Positions 11,178-19,793 of a stretch of 64,000 nucleotides of DNA are shown here, piece by piece. The translations under genes were made by a program, and so were the position numbers. Position 1 is the first letter of the stretch. Every line of letters starts with the position of its first letter. The DNA is taken from positions 34,327-98,326 of the forward strand of contig NZ_BJDX01000011.1 in NCBI RefSeq assembly GCF_005405365.1, in the 5' to 3' direction. The notes under the pieces were generated by a model that saw only the letters and a program-made list of their open reading frames with translations, had not been told where the DNA came from and did no database searches. This DNA is from Enterococcus xiangfangensis (GTDB lineage Bacteria; Bacillota; Bacilli; Lactobacillales; Enterococcaceae).

Positions 11178-11206
11178 ATTATACAAACTCTAGTACACTT
11201 TTTCAA
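11178..11206 (-). promoter_or_regulatory. Promoter of rel-dtd
   Basis: On the minus strand TTGAAA (11201-11206), exactly 17 bases, then TATAAT (11178-11183). It lies directly after the rsmE stop codon and rules out the longer rel reading frame. Confidence 0.75.
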
Positions 11207-11211
11207 TCAAA

Positions 11212-11955
11212 TCAGTGCTGCAGTTCGTAATAGAAACTTGCCGCGCTCAAAAGATAAAAAGGTGCCGTCTCTGTTCGCAAAATCCGTGGACCTAACCCAC
11301 AAAGTTTTCCACCTGCTGCTTGGAATCGTTCGATCTCTTTTGGTGTCAGACCACCTTCTGGTCCAAAAACAACTAATAATTTTTGACCTGCTGTCAATTG
11401 CTGCAACGTTTGAACGAGCTGTGCTTGCTCCCCTTGTTTGGCCGATTCTTCATAAGCAATCAAAACCGCATCATATTCAGCAAACGATGTGATCAATTCT
11501 TTTTCAGTAGTGAAACAGACTTTGGGCAATGCTTGACGATGGGCTTGTTCTGCCGCCTCTTGCGCGATTTTATTCAACCGTTGTTGTTTTTTTTGTTGTT
11601 TTTTTGCATCCCATTTTGCTACTGAACTTTCACCGGGAAAAGCAATGAAATCAAAGGCACCCAGTTCTGTCCCTTTTTGAACGATCAGCTCTAATTTTTC
11701 GCCTTTAGGAAAACCGCTGGCGATCGTAATATTGATCGGCAATTCTCGTTGCAGTTGTTCCTTTTCAACTTCTTCTAATGTCACACTGTCGCTGGTGATA
11801 CTAAGGATTTCGGCCTTGATAGCTGTTTGATCACTGAAGACAAGAAAAACTTGGTCGCCTGCCACCATGCGCATTACTCGCGACATATGGTGATGCGGTT
11901 CTCCGCTGATTTCCACAGTCGATTGATATGCTTGATCAATAAAATAGCGCTGCAT
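11212..11955 (-). CDS. rsmE: 16S rRNA (uracil(1498)-N(3))-methyltransferase
   Basis: Methylates N3 of U1498 in the 30S decoding centre using SAM. The 247-residue protein has an N-terminal PUA-like RNA-binding part (about 1-70, including HHMSRVMRM) and a C-terminal SPOUT knot domain. The SAM-binding knot is visible as VVFGPEGGLTPKE (about 195-207) and GPRILRTETAPFYLLS (about 222-237). Length is normal. The start ATG is one base beyond the prmA stop, so the two genes are translationally coupled. The rel promoter lies just past its stop. Confidence 0.95.
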   Translation of the reverse strand: MQRYFIDQAYQSTVEISGEPHHHMSRVMRMVAGDQVFLVFSDQTAIKAEILSITSDSVTLEEVEKEQLQRELPINITIASGFPKGEKLELIVQKGTELGAFDFIAFPGESSVAKWDAKKQQKKQQRLNKIAQEAAEQAHRQALPKVCFTTEKELITSFAEYDAVLIAYEESAKQGEQAQLVQTLQQLTAGQKLLVVFGPEGGLTPKEIERFQAAGGKLCGLGPRILRTETAPFYLLSAASFYYELQH

Positions 11956-11956
11956 A

Positions 11957-12904
11957 CTAATCTTCCTCAGGTTTCTTCAAAATAATGGCAAACCAATCTT
12001 TTTGTTGGAAGATTCGGTCGACTTCAAAGCCTTGTGCGTACATCGCTTCTAGCACCATATCTTTTTTATCTTCGATGATCCCTGATACAATCAGTGTTCC
12101 GTTTGGTTTCAATAAGCGCCACGCGTCTGACACTAACAAAACGATGATGTCAGCTAAAATATTAGCCACGATCACGTCCGCTTCATGTTCGACTCCGACT
12201 AATAAATCATTCGCGGACACATGAATATTTTCCGTATTGGCATTCAGATCAACATTTTCTTGTGCTGAGCGAACAGCAACTTCATCTAAATCGTAAGCAT
12301 AAATATCTTTTGCTCCATATAATGAACTAGCAATACTTAATACACCGGAGCCTGTTCCCACATCTAAAACTGTTTCACCACCGCGCAAAACAGTTTCTAA
12401 TGCTTGCAAGGTCAGATTGGTGGTTGGATGTGTTCCTGTTCCAAAAGCCATGCCGGGATCCAATGTAATGATTTTTTCATCTTCATGCTGCGCTTCATAC
12501 TTCTCCCAGCTAGGAGTGATTGTTAAATAGCGAGTCACACGAACCGGATGGTAATATTTTTTCCAAGCCGTTGCCCAGTCACTTTCTTCCACTTCGCTGA
12601 CTTCAACGATATTTTTGCCGATGTTCAAGCCAAACTCTGGCAATTCGTCAATCCGATCTTTAATGAATGGTAAAATTTCCGGTAAAAAAATCGTTTCAGG
12701 GAAATAAGCTTTCACGATAGCCCCTTCCGTTAAACTAAAAAAATTCTCCCGATCCAATAATTCTCCATACTGATCTTCTTGATAATTCATAAAATCCAAC
12801 GCGTCTTCGATAGCAACACCGGATGCGCCGGCCTCCACTAAAATGTTAGAAACAGCCTCGACCGCTTCACTTTCAGTGGTAACTTTTACTTCATTCCATT
12901 TCAT
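11957..12904 (-). CDS. prmA: Ribosomal protein L11 methyltransferase
   Basis: Trimethylates ribosomal protein L11 with SAM. The 315-residue protein has the N-terminal substrate-recognition domain (about 1-100) and a class I methyltransferase domain. Motifs visible are TLDPGMAFGTGTHPTT (about 147-162), DVGTGSGVLSIAS (motif I, about 180-192) and VANILADII (motif IV, about 246-254). AGGGAG lies upstream of the ATG. It sits between the DUF3013 gene and rsmE, matching the common prmA-rsmE pairing in Firmicutes. Confidence 0.96.
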   Translation of the reverse strand: MKWNEVKVTTESEAVEAVSNILVEAGASGVAIEDALDFMNYQEDQYGELLDRENFFSLTEGAIVKAYFPETIFLPEILPFIKDRIDELPEFGLNIGKNIVEVSEVEESDWATAWKKYYHPVRVTRYLTITPSWEKYEAQHEDEKIITLDPGMAFGTGTHPTTNLTLQALETVLRGGETVLDVGTGSGVLSIASSLYGAKDIYAYDLDEVAVRSAQENVDLNANTENIHVSANDLLVGVEHEADVIVANILADIIVLLVSDAWRLLKPNGTLIVSGIIEDKKDMVLEAMYAQGFEVDRIFQQKDWFAIILKKPEED

Positions 12905-12925
12905 CTGTTTGTACTCCCTTTGTCT

Positions 12926-13399
12926 TTAGTAGCTTGGATACGGCAAGTAATCGTTGCCTGCTTTAATCAATGCTTTGTAAGCCGCGTCGTCCCATTTCAT
13001 TTCAAATACTGCGTCTTCGCTGTCGTCTGCTAAGAAATCCAATAGATCGCTTTGGCCTTCTTCAATTACTTCTTTCAAGTAATCCACGACGGCTGTCAAT
13101 TCACTTTTCTTCATTCCCTTTTTGCCTTCGTACGGGATAACTGCTAAGAAATCAGCAGAATCATAGACCGTTTTAGCCGGATCTGCTAATAAAATCGCAT
13201 CTTCAAATTCAATGACTTCTTCTTCAGAAGCCACACCGTCCACATCATCGATCTCAATTTGTCCTTTGTTTTCACCATAGATGCGAAAAGCAATCTCAAA
13301 ACTGTGATTGCGTGTATCCCAGTCCAGTGCTAGTTCATAATCAGGAATCTTTTTGTTTAAGTAATCATCTAAATAAGTGATCATCGTCTCTTTTGCCAT
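12926..13399 (-). CDS. DUF3013 family protein
   Basis: A 157-residue acidic, soluble protein of unknown function found in Lactobacillales next to prmA. It begins MAKETMITYLDDYLNKK and ends in DYLPYPSY. I chose the ATG at 13397-13399: GGAGGA lies 7 bases upstream, while the ATG 15 bases earlier overlaps that ribosome site and cannot use it. The preceding mpg stop is only two bases away, so the genes are coupled. No active-site motif is apparent; the acidic C-terminal half (about 105-140) is rich in Asp and Glu. Confidence 0.8.
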   Translation of the reverse strand: MAKETMITYLDDYLNKKIPDYELALDWDTRNHSFEIAFRIYGENKGQIEIDDVDGVASEEEVIEFEDAILLADPAKTVYDSADFLAVIPYEGKKGMKKSELTAVVDYLKEVIEEGQSDLLDFLADDSEDAVFEMKWDDAAYKALIKAGNDYLPYPSY

Positions 13400-13401
13400 T
13401 G

Positions 13402-14028
13402 TTAGTTCCTCCATCCATTGTTTTCATCTATTAAAGCTTTACGTTGTTTCGTTATGTAAGGATTGCCGCGGACGACATAGCGTAACGGGCGTTCCGTCCA
13501 AATTCCTTTATTCGGGATTCCGATACGCGGAAGTGCATCGATTTCTTTCGGGATCCGCCTTTTTTCCGGAACTAAATGCAGCGGACTTGAGAAAATCGAT
13601 GCGCCATATAATTCACGCGAAATGCCTAGTGCTTCAACTAATTTTCCCGGTCCGTCTGAAAGTGCAGTACTGGCTCTTCCATGACGATTTTGAATCATTT
13701 GATCGATTCCTTCCACTGGTTCAAATCCACGGATCATCACACCTTGAGGCATCCCTTCTGGCTGTGTGATCATATTCAAAATCAGGTGCGTATGCATCGT
13801 ATACAAATAGATTGTTCCTGGTTTTTCATACATCGCACGGACACGCGGAGTATCGCGCATTCCATAACTATGTGCCGCCTGATCATCAGGACCTAAATAC
13901 GCTTCACAATCAACGATATACCCGCCTAATTTCCCTGCTGGTGTCTCGTGTTCTAAATACATTCCTAATAAATATTTTGCTATATTTTCAGTCGTTTCAG
14001 TAGTAAAATACTGGATCACTTGTTCCAT
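13402..14028 (-). CDS. mpg: DNA-3-methyladenine glycosylase (AAG/Mpg type)
   Basis: Excises alkylated purines such as 3-methyladenine and hypoxanthine in base-excision repair. The motifs GGYIVDCEAYLGPDDQAAHS (about 35-54; the Glu is the general base), MYEKPGTIYLYTMH and the basic tail IGIPNKG are typical of the AAG/Mpg fold, and its length of 208 residues fits. Several in-frame ATGs lie at the start. I prefer the one at 14026-14028 because GGAGAAGG is about 8 bases upstream; the ATG at 14032-14034 is almost as likely. It is the first gene of an mpg, DUF3013, prmA, rsmE run. Confidence 0.93.
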   Translation of the reverse strand: MEQVIQYFTTETTENIAKYLLGMYLEHETPAGKLGGYIVDCEAYLGPDDQAAHSYGMRDTPRVRAMYEKPGTIYLYTMHTHLILNMITQPEGMPQGVMIRGFEPVEGIDQMIQNRHGRASTALSDGPGKLVEALGISRELYGASIFSSPLHLVPEKRRIPKEIDALPRIGIPNKGIWTERPLRYVVRGNPYITKQRKALIDENNGWRN

Positions 14029-14112
14029 TTCCATCACCTTCTCCATGATACACAATAATCTTGTTACACGCTATGCCTAGCAATCAAAACTCGGCGAGCA
14101 GAAGATAAAAAT

Positions 14113-14120
14113 GGTATAAT
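14113..14120 (+). promoter_or_regulatory. Extended -10 element upstream of rarA
   Basis: TGG-TATAAT about 90 bases before the rarA start. No convincing -35 is present. Confidence 0.45.
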
Positions 14121-14212
14121 GAGAACATACATTTGCACTTTTTATTTTCGGATTGAGAGTCATTGCCGATTTTTGAAAAAGTTCAACTATCTTTCAGATT
14201 AGGAGGCTTCTT

Positions 14213-15502
14213 ATGCAGCAACCTTTAGCTTACCGTATGCGTCCCCGCAACTTGGATGAAGTCGTGGGACAACAGTCTTTAGTTGGTTCAGGAAAAATCA
14301 TTCGCCGCATGGTGGACGCCAAAATGCTTTCTTCCATGATTTTATACGGGCCGCCGGGGACAGGAAAAACTAGCATCGCCAGCGCCATTGCCGGTTCAAC
14401 AAATTATGCTTTTCGTATGCTGAATGCGGCGACGGATACGAAGAAAGATTTGCAGATTGTCGCCGAAGAAGCCAAGATGAGTGGCACAGTCATTTTATTA
14501 CTTGATGAAGTCCATCGTTTAGACAAAACGAAACAAGATTTTTTATTGCCGCATCTAGAAAGCGGCCGGATCATCCTGATCGGTGCGACGACAGAAAATC
14601 CATACATCACCATCAATCCGGCGATCCGTAGCCGAACTCAAATCTTTGAAGTAAAACCTTTGGATGAGACTGATATCATTGCCGCAATCAAATTGGCTTT
14701 ATCAGCTGAAGAACGCGGGCTCGGTGATTTTCCAGTAATCCTTGACGAAGAAGCCTTGAACCATTTGGCTCGAGCAACAAATGGTGATTTGAGAAGCGCC
14801 TTAAATGGTTTAGAATTAGCGGTGAAATCAACCCCAAAAGATCAGAAAGGACACATTCATTTGACCCTTTCTATCATTGAAGAATGTGTCCAACGAAAAG
14901 CGCTGACTCACGACAAAGATGGCGACGCTCATTATGATGTGATTTCTGCGTTGCAAAAATCCATCCGCGGTAGTGACGTCAACGCTGCGCTGCACTATTT
15001 AGGCCGATTAGTCGAAGCGGGTGACTTGCCAATTATTTGCCGACGGTTGATGGTGATTGGTTATGAAGACATCGGTTTAGCTAATCCTGCCGCGGCGGCT
15101 CGTACGGTCCAAGCTGTTCAAGCCGCTGAAAAATTAGGATTGCCTGAAGCAAGGATTCCGCTGGCAGATACAGTCGTGGATCTCTGTCTTTCACCTAAAT
15201 CGAATTCAGCATATACCGCTTTAGATGCTGCGATCGCAGATATCCGGCTAGGAAATGCTGGTGAAGTGCCTGATCATTTGCGAGACAGCCATTATAAAGG
15301 TGCAAAAACACTGAACCGCGGAATCGGTTATCAATATCCTCATAACTTTGAACAAGCTTGGGTCGATCAGCAATATTTACCTGACAAAATCAAAGACGCG
15401 CATTATTATGAACCTAAAACTACTGGTAAATATGAACAAGCATTGGCTCAACAATACCAGCGAATCGCAGAATGGAAAAAACGAAAAAGCACGGACGAAT
15501 AA
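14213..15502 (+). CDS. rarA: Replication-associated recombination protein A
   Basis: A AAA+ ATPase acting at stalled replication forks (MgsA/WHIP/Mgs1 family). The 429-residue protein has Walker A GPPGTGKT at 46-53, Walker B LLLDEVHRLDK near 95, sensor 1 IGATTENP near 125, and the C-terminal tetramerisation region (about 270-420, including GYEDIGLANP and HYKGAKTLNRG). AGGAGGC precedes the ATG. In many Lactobacillales rarA lies close to the 6S RNA gene; here a 3.5 kb surface-protein gene lies between them. Confidence 0.96.
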   Translation: MQQPLAYRMRPRNLDEVVGQQSLVGSGKIIRRMVDAKMLSSMILYGPPGTGKTSIASAIAGSTNYAFRMLNAATDTKKDLQIVAEEAKMSGTVILLLDEVHRLDKTKQDFLLPHLESGRIILIGATTENPYITINPAIRSRTQIFEVKPLDETDIIAAIKLALSAEERGLGDFPVILDEEALNHLARATNGDLRSALNGLELAVKSTPKDQKGHIHLTLSIIEECVQRKALTHDKDGDAHYDVISALQKSIRGSDVNAALHYLGRLVEAGDLPIICRRLMVIGYEDIGLANPAAAARTVQAVQAAEKLGLPEARIPLADTVVDLCLSPKSNSAYTALDAAIADIRLGNAGEVPDHLRDSHYKGAKTLNRGIGYQYPHNFEQAWVDQQYLPDKIKDAHYYEPKTTGKYEQALAQQYQRIAEWKKRKSTDE

Positions 15503-15520
15503 ATTTTCGCCCGTGTTTTT
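15489..15520. terminator. Bidirectional terminator between rarA and the WxL gene
   Basis: CACGG-CGAA paired with TTCG-CCCGTG, with A-rich and T-rich flanks on each side, so it can stop both convergent transcripts. It overlaps the rarA stop codon. Confidence 0.7.
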
Positions 15521-15539
15521 CTGTCTTCTTTCAACCAAC

Positions 15540-18500
15540 TTATTCGACTTTAGTCGTTAGCGTCCAATAAAACGTTAATGAATACGTACCAGCTTTTTGC
15601 TGTTCTATTGGTACGGCTAGAAAAATTCCTTTTGTCTCAGACCAGTCAGCAAAAGTCGTTGCAAACGAACCCTTTTGGCTAAAAAGCGGGACGGCTGTTT
15701 CCAATGAAGAAAGTTGTCCCGCTTCTCGAAAATACAATTCGCCGATTTCAGGCGCTTCGGCATGCAAAGTCACTTCCCATGGGGCTGATTCTGTCCGGGT
15801 ATCTTGGACTTTTAACTGCCCGGAAATATCAGGATAGAATTTTGTTTGCTCTCCGATCGATTGCTGACCAAAATCGATCAAATATGGAATCGTTAAAAGC
15901 ATCAAACTTTCTTTGGTTTGTTGGAACGTTGCCTGGATTTGATACTGATAATTCTCTTCAGCCAGCCAAATAGACCCTGTATAGAGTATTGTTTCCCCGT
16001 TACTCGCAGTTATCTCTGCTTGCTGGAAAGAAAATTGATCCGTTTCAAGAAATTCTAGTCTAAGAGTCTTTCTGCTCTCAGCCGGAATAATGATTTCTCC
16101 TTGTCGCTCATCAGCAATCTCCCAATATTCCTGCGTATGATTATTGACTTTAGGAGAAAGCTGATGGTTGATCTGGCCCAAAGGACTGATTACTTGATAC
16201 TCAATTACTGCAGCTGCTACTGCTAGTCCAGTCGTTCCATTACTGTCTCCAGTGTAAGCATGACCTGTCTCATCAAAGCCGATAAAATTTTCTGGCGACA
16301 ACGAACTTTCATTTCCTGCAAATGTCAGAACTGAATAGCCTTTTTGCTGAGCAAAATAATCTCCTAAAACAACTTCCGGTTTAGTCGGCGTCAACAAGCG
16401 CCAAATTAATTTTTTCTCTGGAGTCAATTTCCTTAAAAAAATAGTCTGCGCTCCAGCTGGCGAATGGATTTCCGCATCTACTGCTGTGATAAGCTCTCCA
16501 ATTTTTAATTCTTTCACAGTTAGCTGAGCGGCTTCTCCTAAAATAAGTTTACCAAATCGATGATACATTGGATCAAAGTTCTCATTATTCGCCGCACTGC
16601 CATTTAGGATTGATCCTGCTGCTAACTGATTTTTAACAGTTAGTTGAGTAAAATTATGGATCGTTTCAACAAAGCTTGATTTTGCGAGCGTTCCGAATTT
16701 TATCGCAATTTCAGTCGTGCTGTTTTCAATCAGCGAATTGGTAAAGGGCGTTAGATCACTGCCGATGAGTGTACTGATCTTTTGAACCGCTTGTATATCA
16801 AGCACCAGTCCATGAGTCAATCGCCCAGCATAACTATTTTTGACCATTCCTTGTATCAGTGAAAAATCACCATGAGGAGCATCGATGGTCATTTTGATTT
16901 GTGGAGTGATCAACGAGCGCGCATCCATACCGCCATCGCCTAATACTTCAAGATCAGAAAAACTTGCTTTTGTTGCAAGTTTAAAATCAATTTGCTGATC
17001 AGCACTGCCTAATAAATTGGTTTTTTCTGCATTTTTCGGCCGAGCAGCTGCAATACTTAGACCGGACATCAGCACCACTGATCCCGTTAACTCCAAAGAA
17101 ACACTTCCACTGATCATCCCTTCCCTGACAACACCGCCCATAATTTGTGTGGCGTGCCCATTTTTCTTGAAATGACCGCCTTGAACGATTGTCTCAGCAT
17201 TGCCATCAATCATATGATTGGAGCGGGCACCGTAGGAACCGGCCAGCTGACCTGAAAACTCACCGCCTAAAATTTTTGTATGCGCATTGCCGATCATCCG
17301 CCGATCTGAATCGCTTCCTGCTGTAACGACACTTTCCGTTTCTCCGCCAGTTATTTCTAAGAAACTGTCCCCATAGAGTCTGTAACAACCGCCGCCGGAA
17401 CCGAAAAGACGGTTGACCTTGCCGCTATGCAGTCGCGCATGACGCGCTCCTTCGATCGTTCCACTGAAGCTTCCACCATAAGCAAAATTCAGCAAAGCCT
17501 GTTCAACGTTTAGTTCTGTTGTTCCGTTAATAAACAATGTGTTTTCCCATAGACTTCGATTATCACCGCCGCCAGCCGCCACATTAAAACCATAGTTCGA
17601 TGCTAAATTTTTTATGTCTGGCAAAACGTTCGGATCAATCCCGACCTGCTGCGCGTGGATGCCCCAAAGTTTGCTGTAGACTAGACCCGCTTCACCTAAA
17701 ATTAGACGAACTTTGCCATCGATCACTCCTGCAAAACCAGCACCGCGAACAGTTTGACTGACTCCTAAACCACCGCTGACACAGCCGCTTAATAATCGTG
17801 TTATGACATCCCCTTCGACTAAAAAAGCAGAACTTTCTTTAGCTAATGACAACCGTTCTGCCGCTGTCAGCCGATCGTACCACAATTCTTCGGTCGTTCG
17901 TTTTTGCGGATCTGTTTGATTGATCTCTGGTAATAAATTGGCAGAATCAGATAGACTCTTTTTCTGCAGATCCATTCCACCGGCACCATCGATCCGTATG
18001 AATGATCCTTTATTTACGCCGCCGGCATGAATTTGATTTTCTATATCACCGTTGATTTTCCCACCATATTGATTGCCGCCGACAAAGCTGCGCTCGCCTT
18101 TTTGAAAGCGGCGGGTATCGATCTTAGTTATGATCGCTCGATCGTGTCCAACTATCTCGCCAGATTGCGAGCCGCCAATCAGAATCCCTTCGCTAGAAAA
18201 ACTGCCGTTGCCGGAAATATGGTTATTGATCGTACCTGTTCTCCCAAATGCTACGCCACCAACAAAATCGCCTAACAGAAAATCTTCTGAATTAGAGGCT
18301 AACTGATTCCTTATCTCACCGGTCACTTCAACTGGCGCCGTTGTCCCTATGCCACCGCCATAATAGCGTTCCAGCGTTCCTTCAAGTTTTTTGACTTCTG
18401 TTGTGACATCCCCATAAATTTTTCCATTCAACGAACCGCCGCACAATTGAGTAATCGTTCCACTCATTTCTAAAAATTGGATCGAAGGATTTCCTGTCAA

Positions 18501-19070
18501 TATTCCACTTTCATTTCCGCCATAAATTTCCCAACTGCCGCCAGTAACTCGTTGAAAAATGATTTTGGGGTCACCGATCAGGTCACGATTGCTGCCACCA
18601 AATAATTGTGTCGTTTGATCATGTCGGATATTTTCGAAGAAAAGTTGCTGGCCGTTGCCGTAGATTTTCTTTCCTTGCAAAGCAAATCCTTCAAAATGGA
18701 TCGCTTGACCAAAAAAACAAGTCTCCGGCAACTTCAATTCAGCAGCGGAAGTTCCTTTGATTTTTAAATTTGCCGGAATACTAACAAAATTGATCGTCTC
18801 ACGGGTTGGATCAGAATAAGTCACGTCTTCCCCAACCGTTGTCTGGCTCAGATCAAGACTACCAGAAAATTGAATTGTGTAGGTATCTTCTTTCCCAAAC
18901 CGGTAAAGATCCAGCAATAATTCTTGCCAGCCAGTGCTGCTTAAAGAATAGTTTGCTTGCTGAGTAACTGGCGGAATAAGTTCTAAAGAGTCAGCCTCAG
19001 CTTGTACTGCGAAAGGGCCAAAGAAAAAAATGAACACATAGAGTACAAAATAAGCGATTTTTTTTGACAT
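15540..19070 (-). CDS. Large WxL-domain surface protein with glycine-rich repeats
   Basis: A 1176-residue secreted protein, probably an adhesin bound non-covalently to the cell wall. The ATG at 19068-19070 has AAAAAGGAG upstream; an earlier in-frame start lacks a ribosome site. Residues 1-24 are a signal peptide (cleavage after AVQA). From about 130 to 680 runs a series of imperfect 35-45 residue units of the form L-x-GGS-xx-G-x-I-x-G, suggesting a right-handed beta-helix. More helix-like repeats follow to about 850. The last 190 residues resemble a WxL wall-binding domain: IDFGQQSIGEQ, PWEVTL (a WxV variant of the first motif) and the terminal AGTYSLTFYWTL with W1169-L1171. No LPxTG motif, and no DUF916 or other WxL partner nearby. 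Confidence 0.85.
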   Translation of the reverse strand: MSKKIAYFVLYVFIFFFGPFAVQAEADSLELIPPVTQQANYSLSSTGWQELLLDLYRFGKEDTYTIQFSGSLDLSQTTVGEDVTYSDPTRETINFVSIPANLKIKGTSAAELKLPETCFFGQAIHFEGFALQGKKIYGNGQQLFFENIRHDQTTQLFGGSNRDLIGDPKIIFQRVTGGSWEIYGGNESGILTGNPSIQFLEMSGTITQLCGGSLNGKIYGDVTTEVKKLEGTLERYYGGGIGTTAPVEVTGEIRNQLASNSEDFLLGDFVGGVAFGRTGTINNHISGNGSFSSEGILIGGSQSGEIVGHDRAIITKIDTRRFQKGERSFVGGNQYGGKINGDIENQIHAGGVNKGSFIRIDGAGGMDLQKKSLSDSANLLPEINQTDPQKRTTEELWYDRLTAAERLSLAKESSAFLVEGDVITRLLSGCVSGGLGVSQTVRGAGFAGVIDGKVRLILGEAGLVYSKLWGIHAQQVGIDPNVLPDIKNLASNYGFNVAAGGGDNRSLWENTLFINGTTELNVEQALLNFAYGGSFSGTIEGARHARLHSGKVNRLFGSGGGCYRLYGDSFLEITGGETESVVTAGSDSDRRMIGNAHTKILGGEFSGQLAGSYGARSNHMIDGNAETIVQGGHFKKNGHATQIMGGVVREGMISGSVSLELTGSVVLMSGLSIAAARPKNAEKTNLLGSADQQIDFKLATKASFSDLEVLGDGGMDARSLITPQIKMTIDAPHGDFSLIQGMVKNSYAGRLTHGLVLDIQAVQKISTLIGSDLTPFTNSLIENSTTEIAIKFGTLAKSSFVETIHNFTQLTVKNQLAAGSILNGSAANNENFDPMYHRFGKLILGEAAQLTVKELKIGELITAVDAEIHSPAGAQTIFLRKLTPEKKLIWRLLTPTKPEVVLGDYFAQQKGYSVLTFAGNESSLSPENFIGFDETGHAYTGDSNGTTGLAVAAAVIEYQVISPLGQINHQLSPKVNNHTQEYWEIADERQGEIIIPAESRKTLRLEFLETDQFSFQQAEITASNGETILYTGSIWLAEENYQYQIQATFQQTKESLMLLTIPYLIDFGQQSIGEQTKFYPDISGQLKVQDTRTESAPWEVTLHAEAPEIGELYFREAGQLSSLETAVPLFSQKGSFATTFADWSETKGIFLAVPIEQQKAGTYSLTFYWTLTTKVE

Positions 19071-19155
19071 ATTCGTCTCCTTTTTTATACAATATACGTA
19101 TAGAAGATGAATCTGCTTTAGGTTAATTTCAAGTTTATAAATATAAGCCACTTCA

Positions 19156-19184
19156 TTGCGTCTCTATGAACACTGTGCTATGAT
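19156..19184 (+). promoter_or_regulatory. Promoter of the 6S RNA candidate
   Basis: TTGCGT (19156-19161), exactly 17 bases, then TATGAT (19179-19184). Transcription would start near 19190, at the 5' arm of the RNA's closing stem. Confidence 0.65.
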
Positions 19185-19189
19185 TGAGA

Positions 19190-19388
19190 TGGAAATTCTG
19201 TGATGTACGCGTTGCCTATTTCAGTGTTGACCGAACATTTTTATTGATATCTTGGGATCCGTCTTGTGTCAAAGTTGGTAACACGCCTTTTCATTTGGTA
19301 GTTCGATGCTTAGACCATGGAACCCACCTGCTAGATTTTGCGGGATCAATACTATCGGGTGAATAACGGCATCGACGGAATTTTCCAT
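19190..19388 (+). ncRNA. ssrS: 6S RNA candidate
   Basis: A gene-free 200-base segment bounded by a promoter and a terminator. Its ends are complementary: GGAAATTCTGTGATG near 19191 pairs with CATCGACGGAATTTTCC near 19370-19386, giving the long closing stem of 6S RNA. Between them are partly paired arms around a central bubble, including CTTGGGATCC and CCATGGAACCC. Size (about 195 nt), shape and the rarA-usp neighbourhood fit Lactobacillales 6S RNA, which mimics an open promoter and sequesters the housekeeping RNA polymerase. I recognise this from shape and context, not from a covariance search. Confidence 0.72.
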
Positions 19389-19400
19389 TTTTATGGAATG

Positions 19401-19431
19401 AAAGCAATTTGCGTACTGCAAATTGCTTTTT
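19401..19431 (+). terminator. Terminator of the 6S RNA
   Basis: AAAGCAATTTGC, 5-base loop, GCAAATTGCTTT, then T residues. A smaller hairpin TTCCAT/ATGGAA precedes it. The next gene's ribosome site follows at once. Confidence 0.85.
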
Positions 19432-19453
19432 CTTATATTATTGGAGGAAAAAG

Positions 19454-19738
19454 ATGATTCGCATTTTATTATTTTTACTTGCACTTATTTTACTGATCTG
19501 TAGCTATTATTTGATCAAAAAACCACAAGGGCTGCTAGTTCTTTTCAGCAAAGAAACTCAAACCGAGTCTCGCAGCTTTTTACGACAGTTTGGCTATCTT
19601 TATGGACTTCTTGGAATCATCGGTATCGGTATCGGTATTTTGGATCAACGAACGTATTCAATGCTGTACCTGATCTTACTTTTGGTCGCAGCGGCTGTCT
19701 TCGCGTTATTAATGGGCGCAAAAACAAAAAAAGGTTAA
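19454..19738 (+). CDS. Small hypothetical membrane protein (94 aa)
   Basis: Unrecognised. Starting at the ATG at 19454 (TTGGAGGAAA just upstream) it has a hydrophobic N-terminal helix (about 2-22), a short polar stretch (KKPQGLLVLFSKETQTESRS), then two further hydrophobic helices (about 45-60 and 66-86), and a basic end. An upstream extension overlaps the 6S terminator and is not coding. It may be read through from the 6S terminator or have its own promoter; it lies 55 bases before the universal stress gene. Confidence 0.7.
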   Translation: MIRILLFLLALILLICSYYLIKKPQGLLVLFSKETQTESRSFLRQFGYLYGLLGIIGIGIGILDQRTYSMLYLILLLVAAAVFALLMGAKTKKG

Positions 19739-19793
19739 CAGTACCATTTTTAAGCATTTTGTTTTAAAATAAAAGTGTGAAAAGGAGTTGGTA

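Noticed and set aside
11139..11186. N-terminal extension of rel starting at an upstream TTG
   Set aside because: The -10 box of the rel promoter overlaps it and it has no ribosome site.
15540..19070. Autotransporter or LPxTG-anchored adhesin
   Set aside because: No LPxTG motif, no C-terminal hydrophobic tail, and the C-terminus ends in a WxL-type domain.
19409..19453. Upstream start for the 94-residue membrane protein
   Set aside because: It lies in the 6S RNA terminator hairpin.
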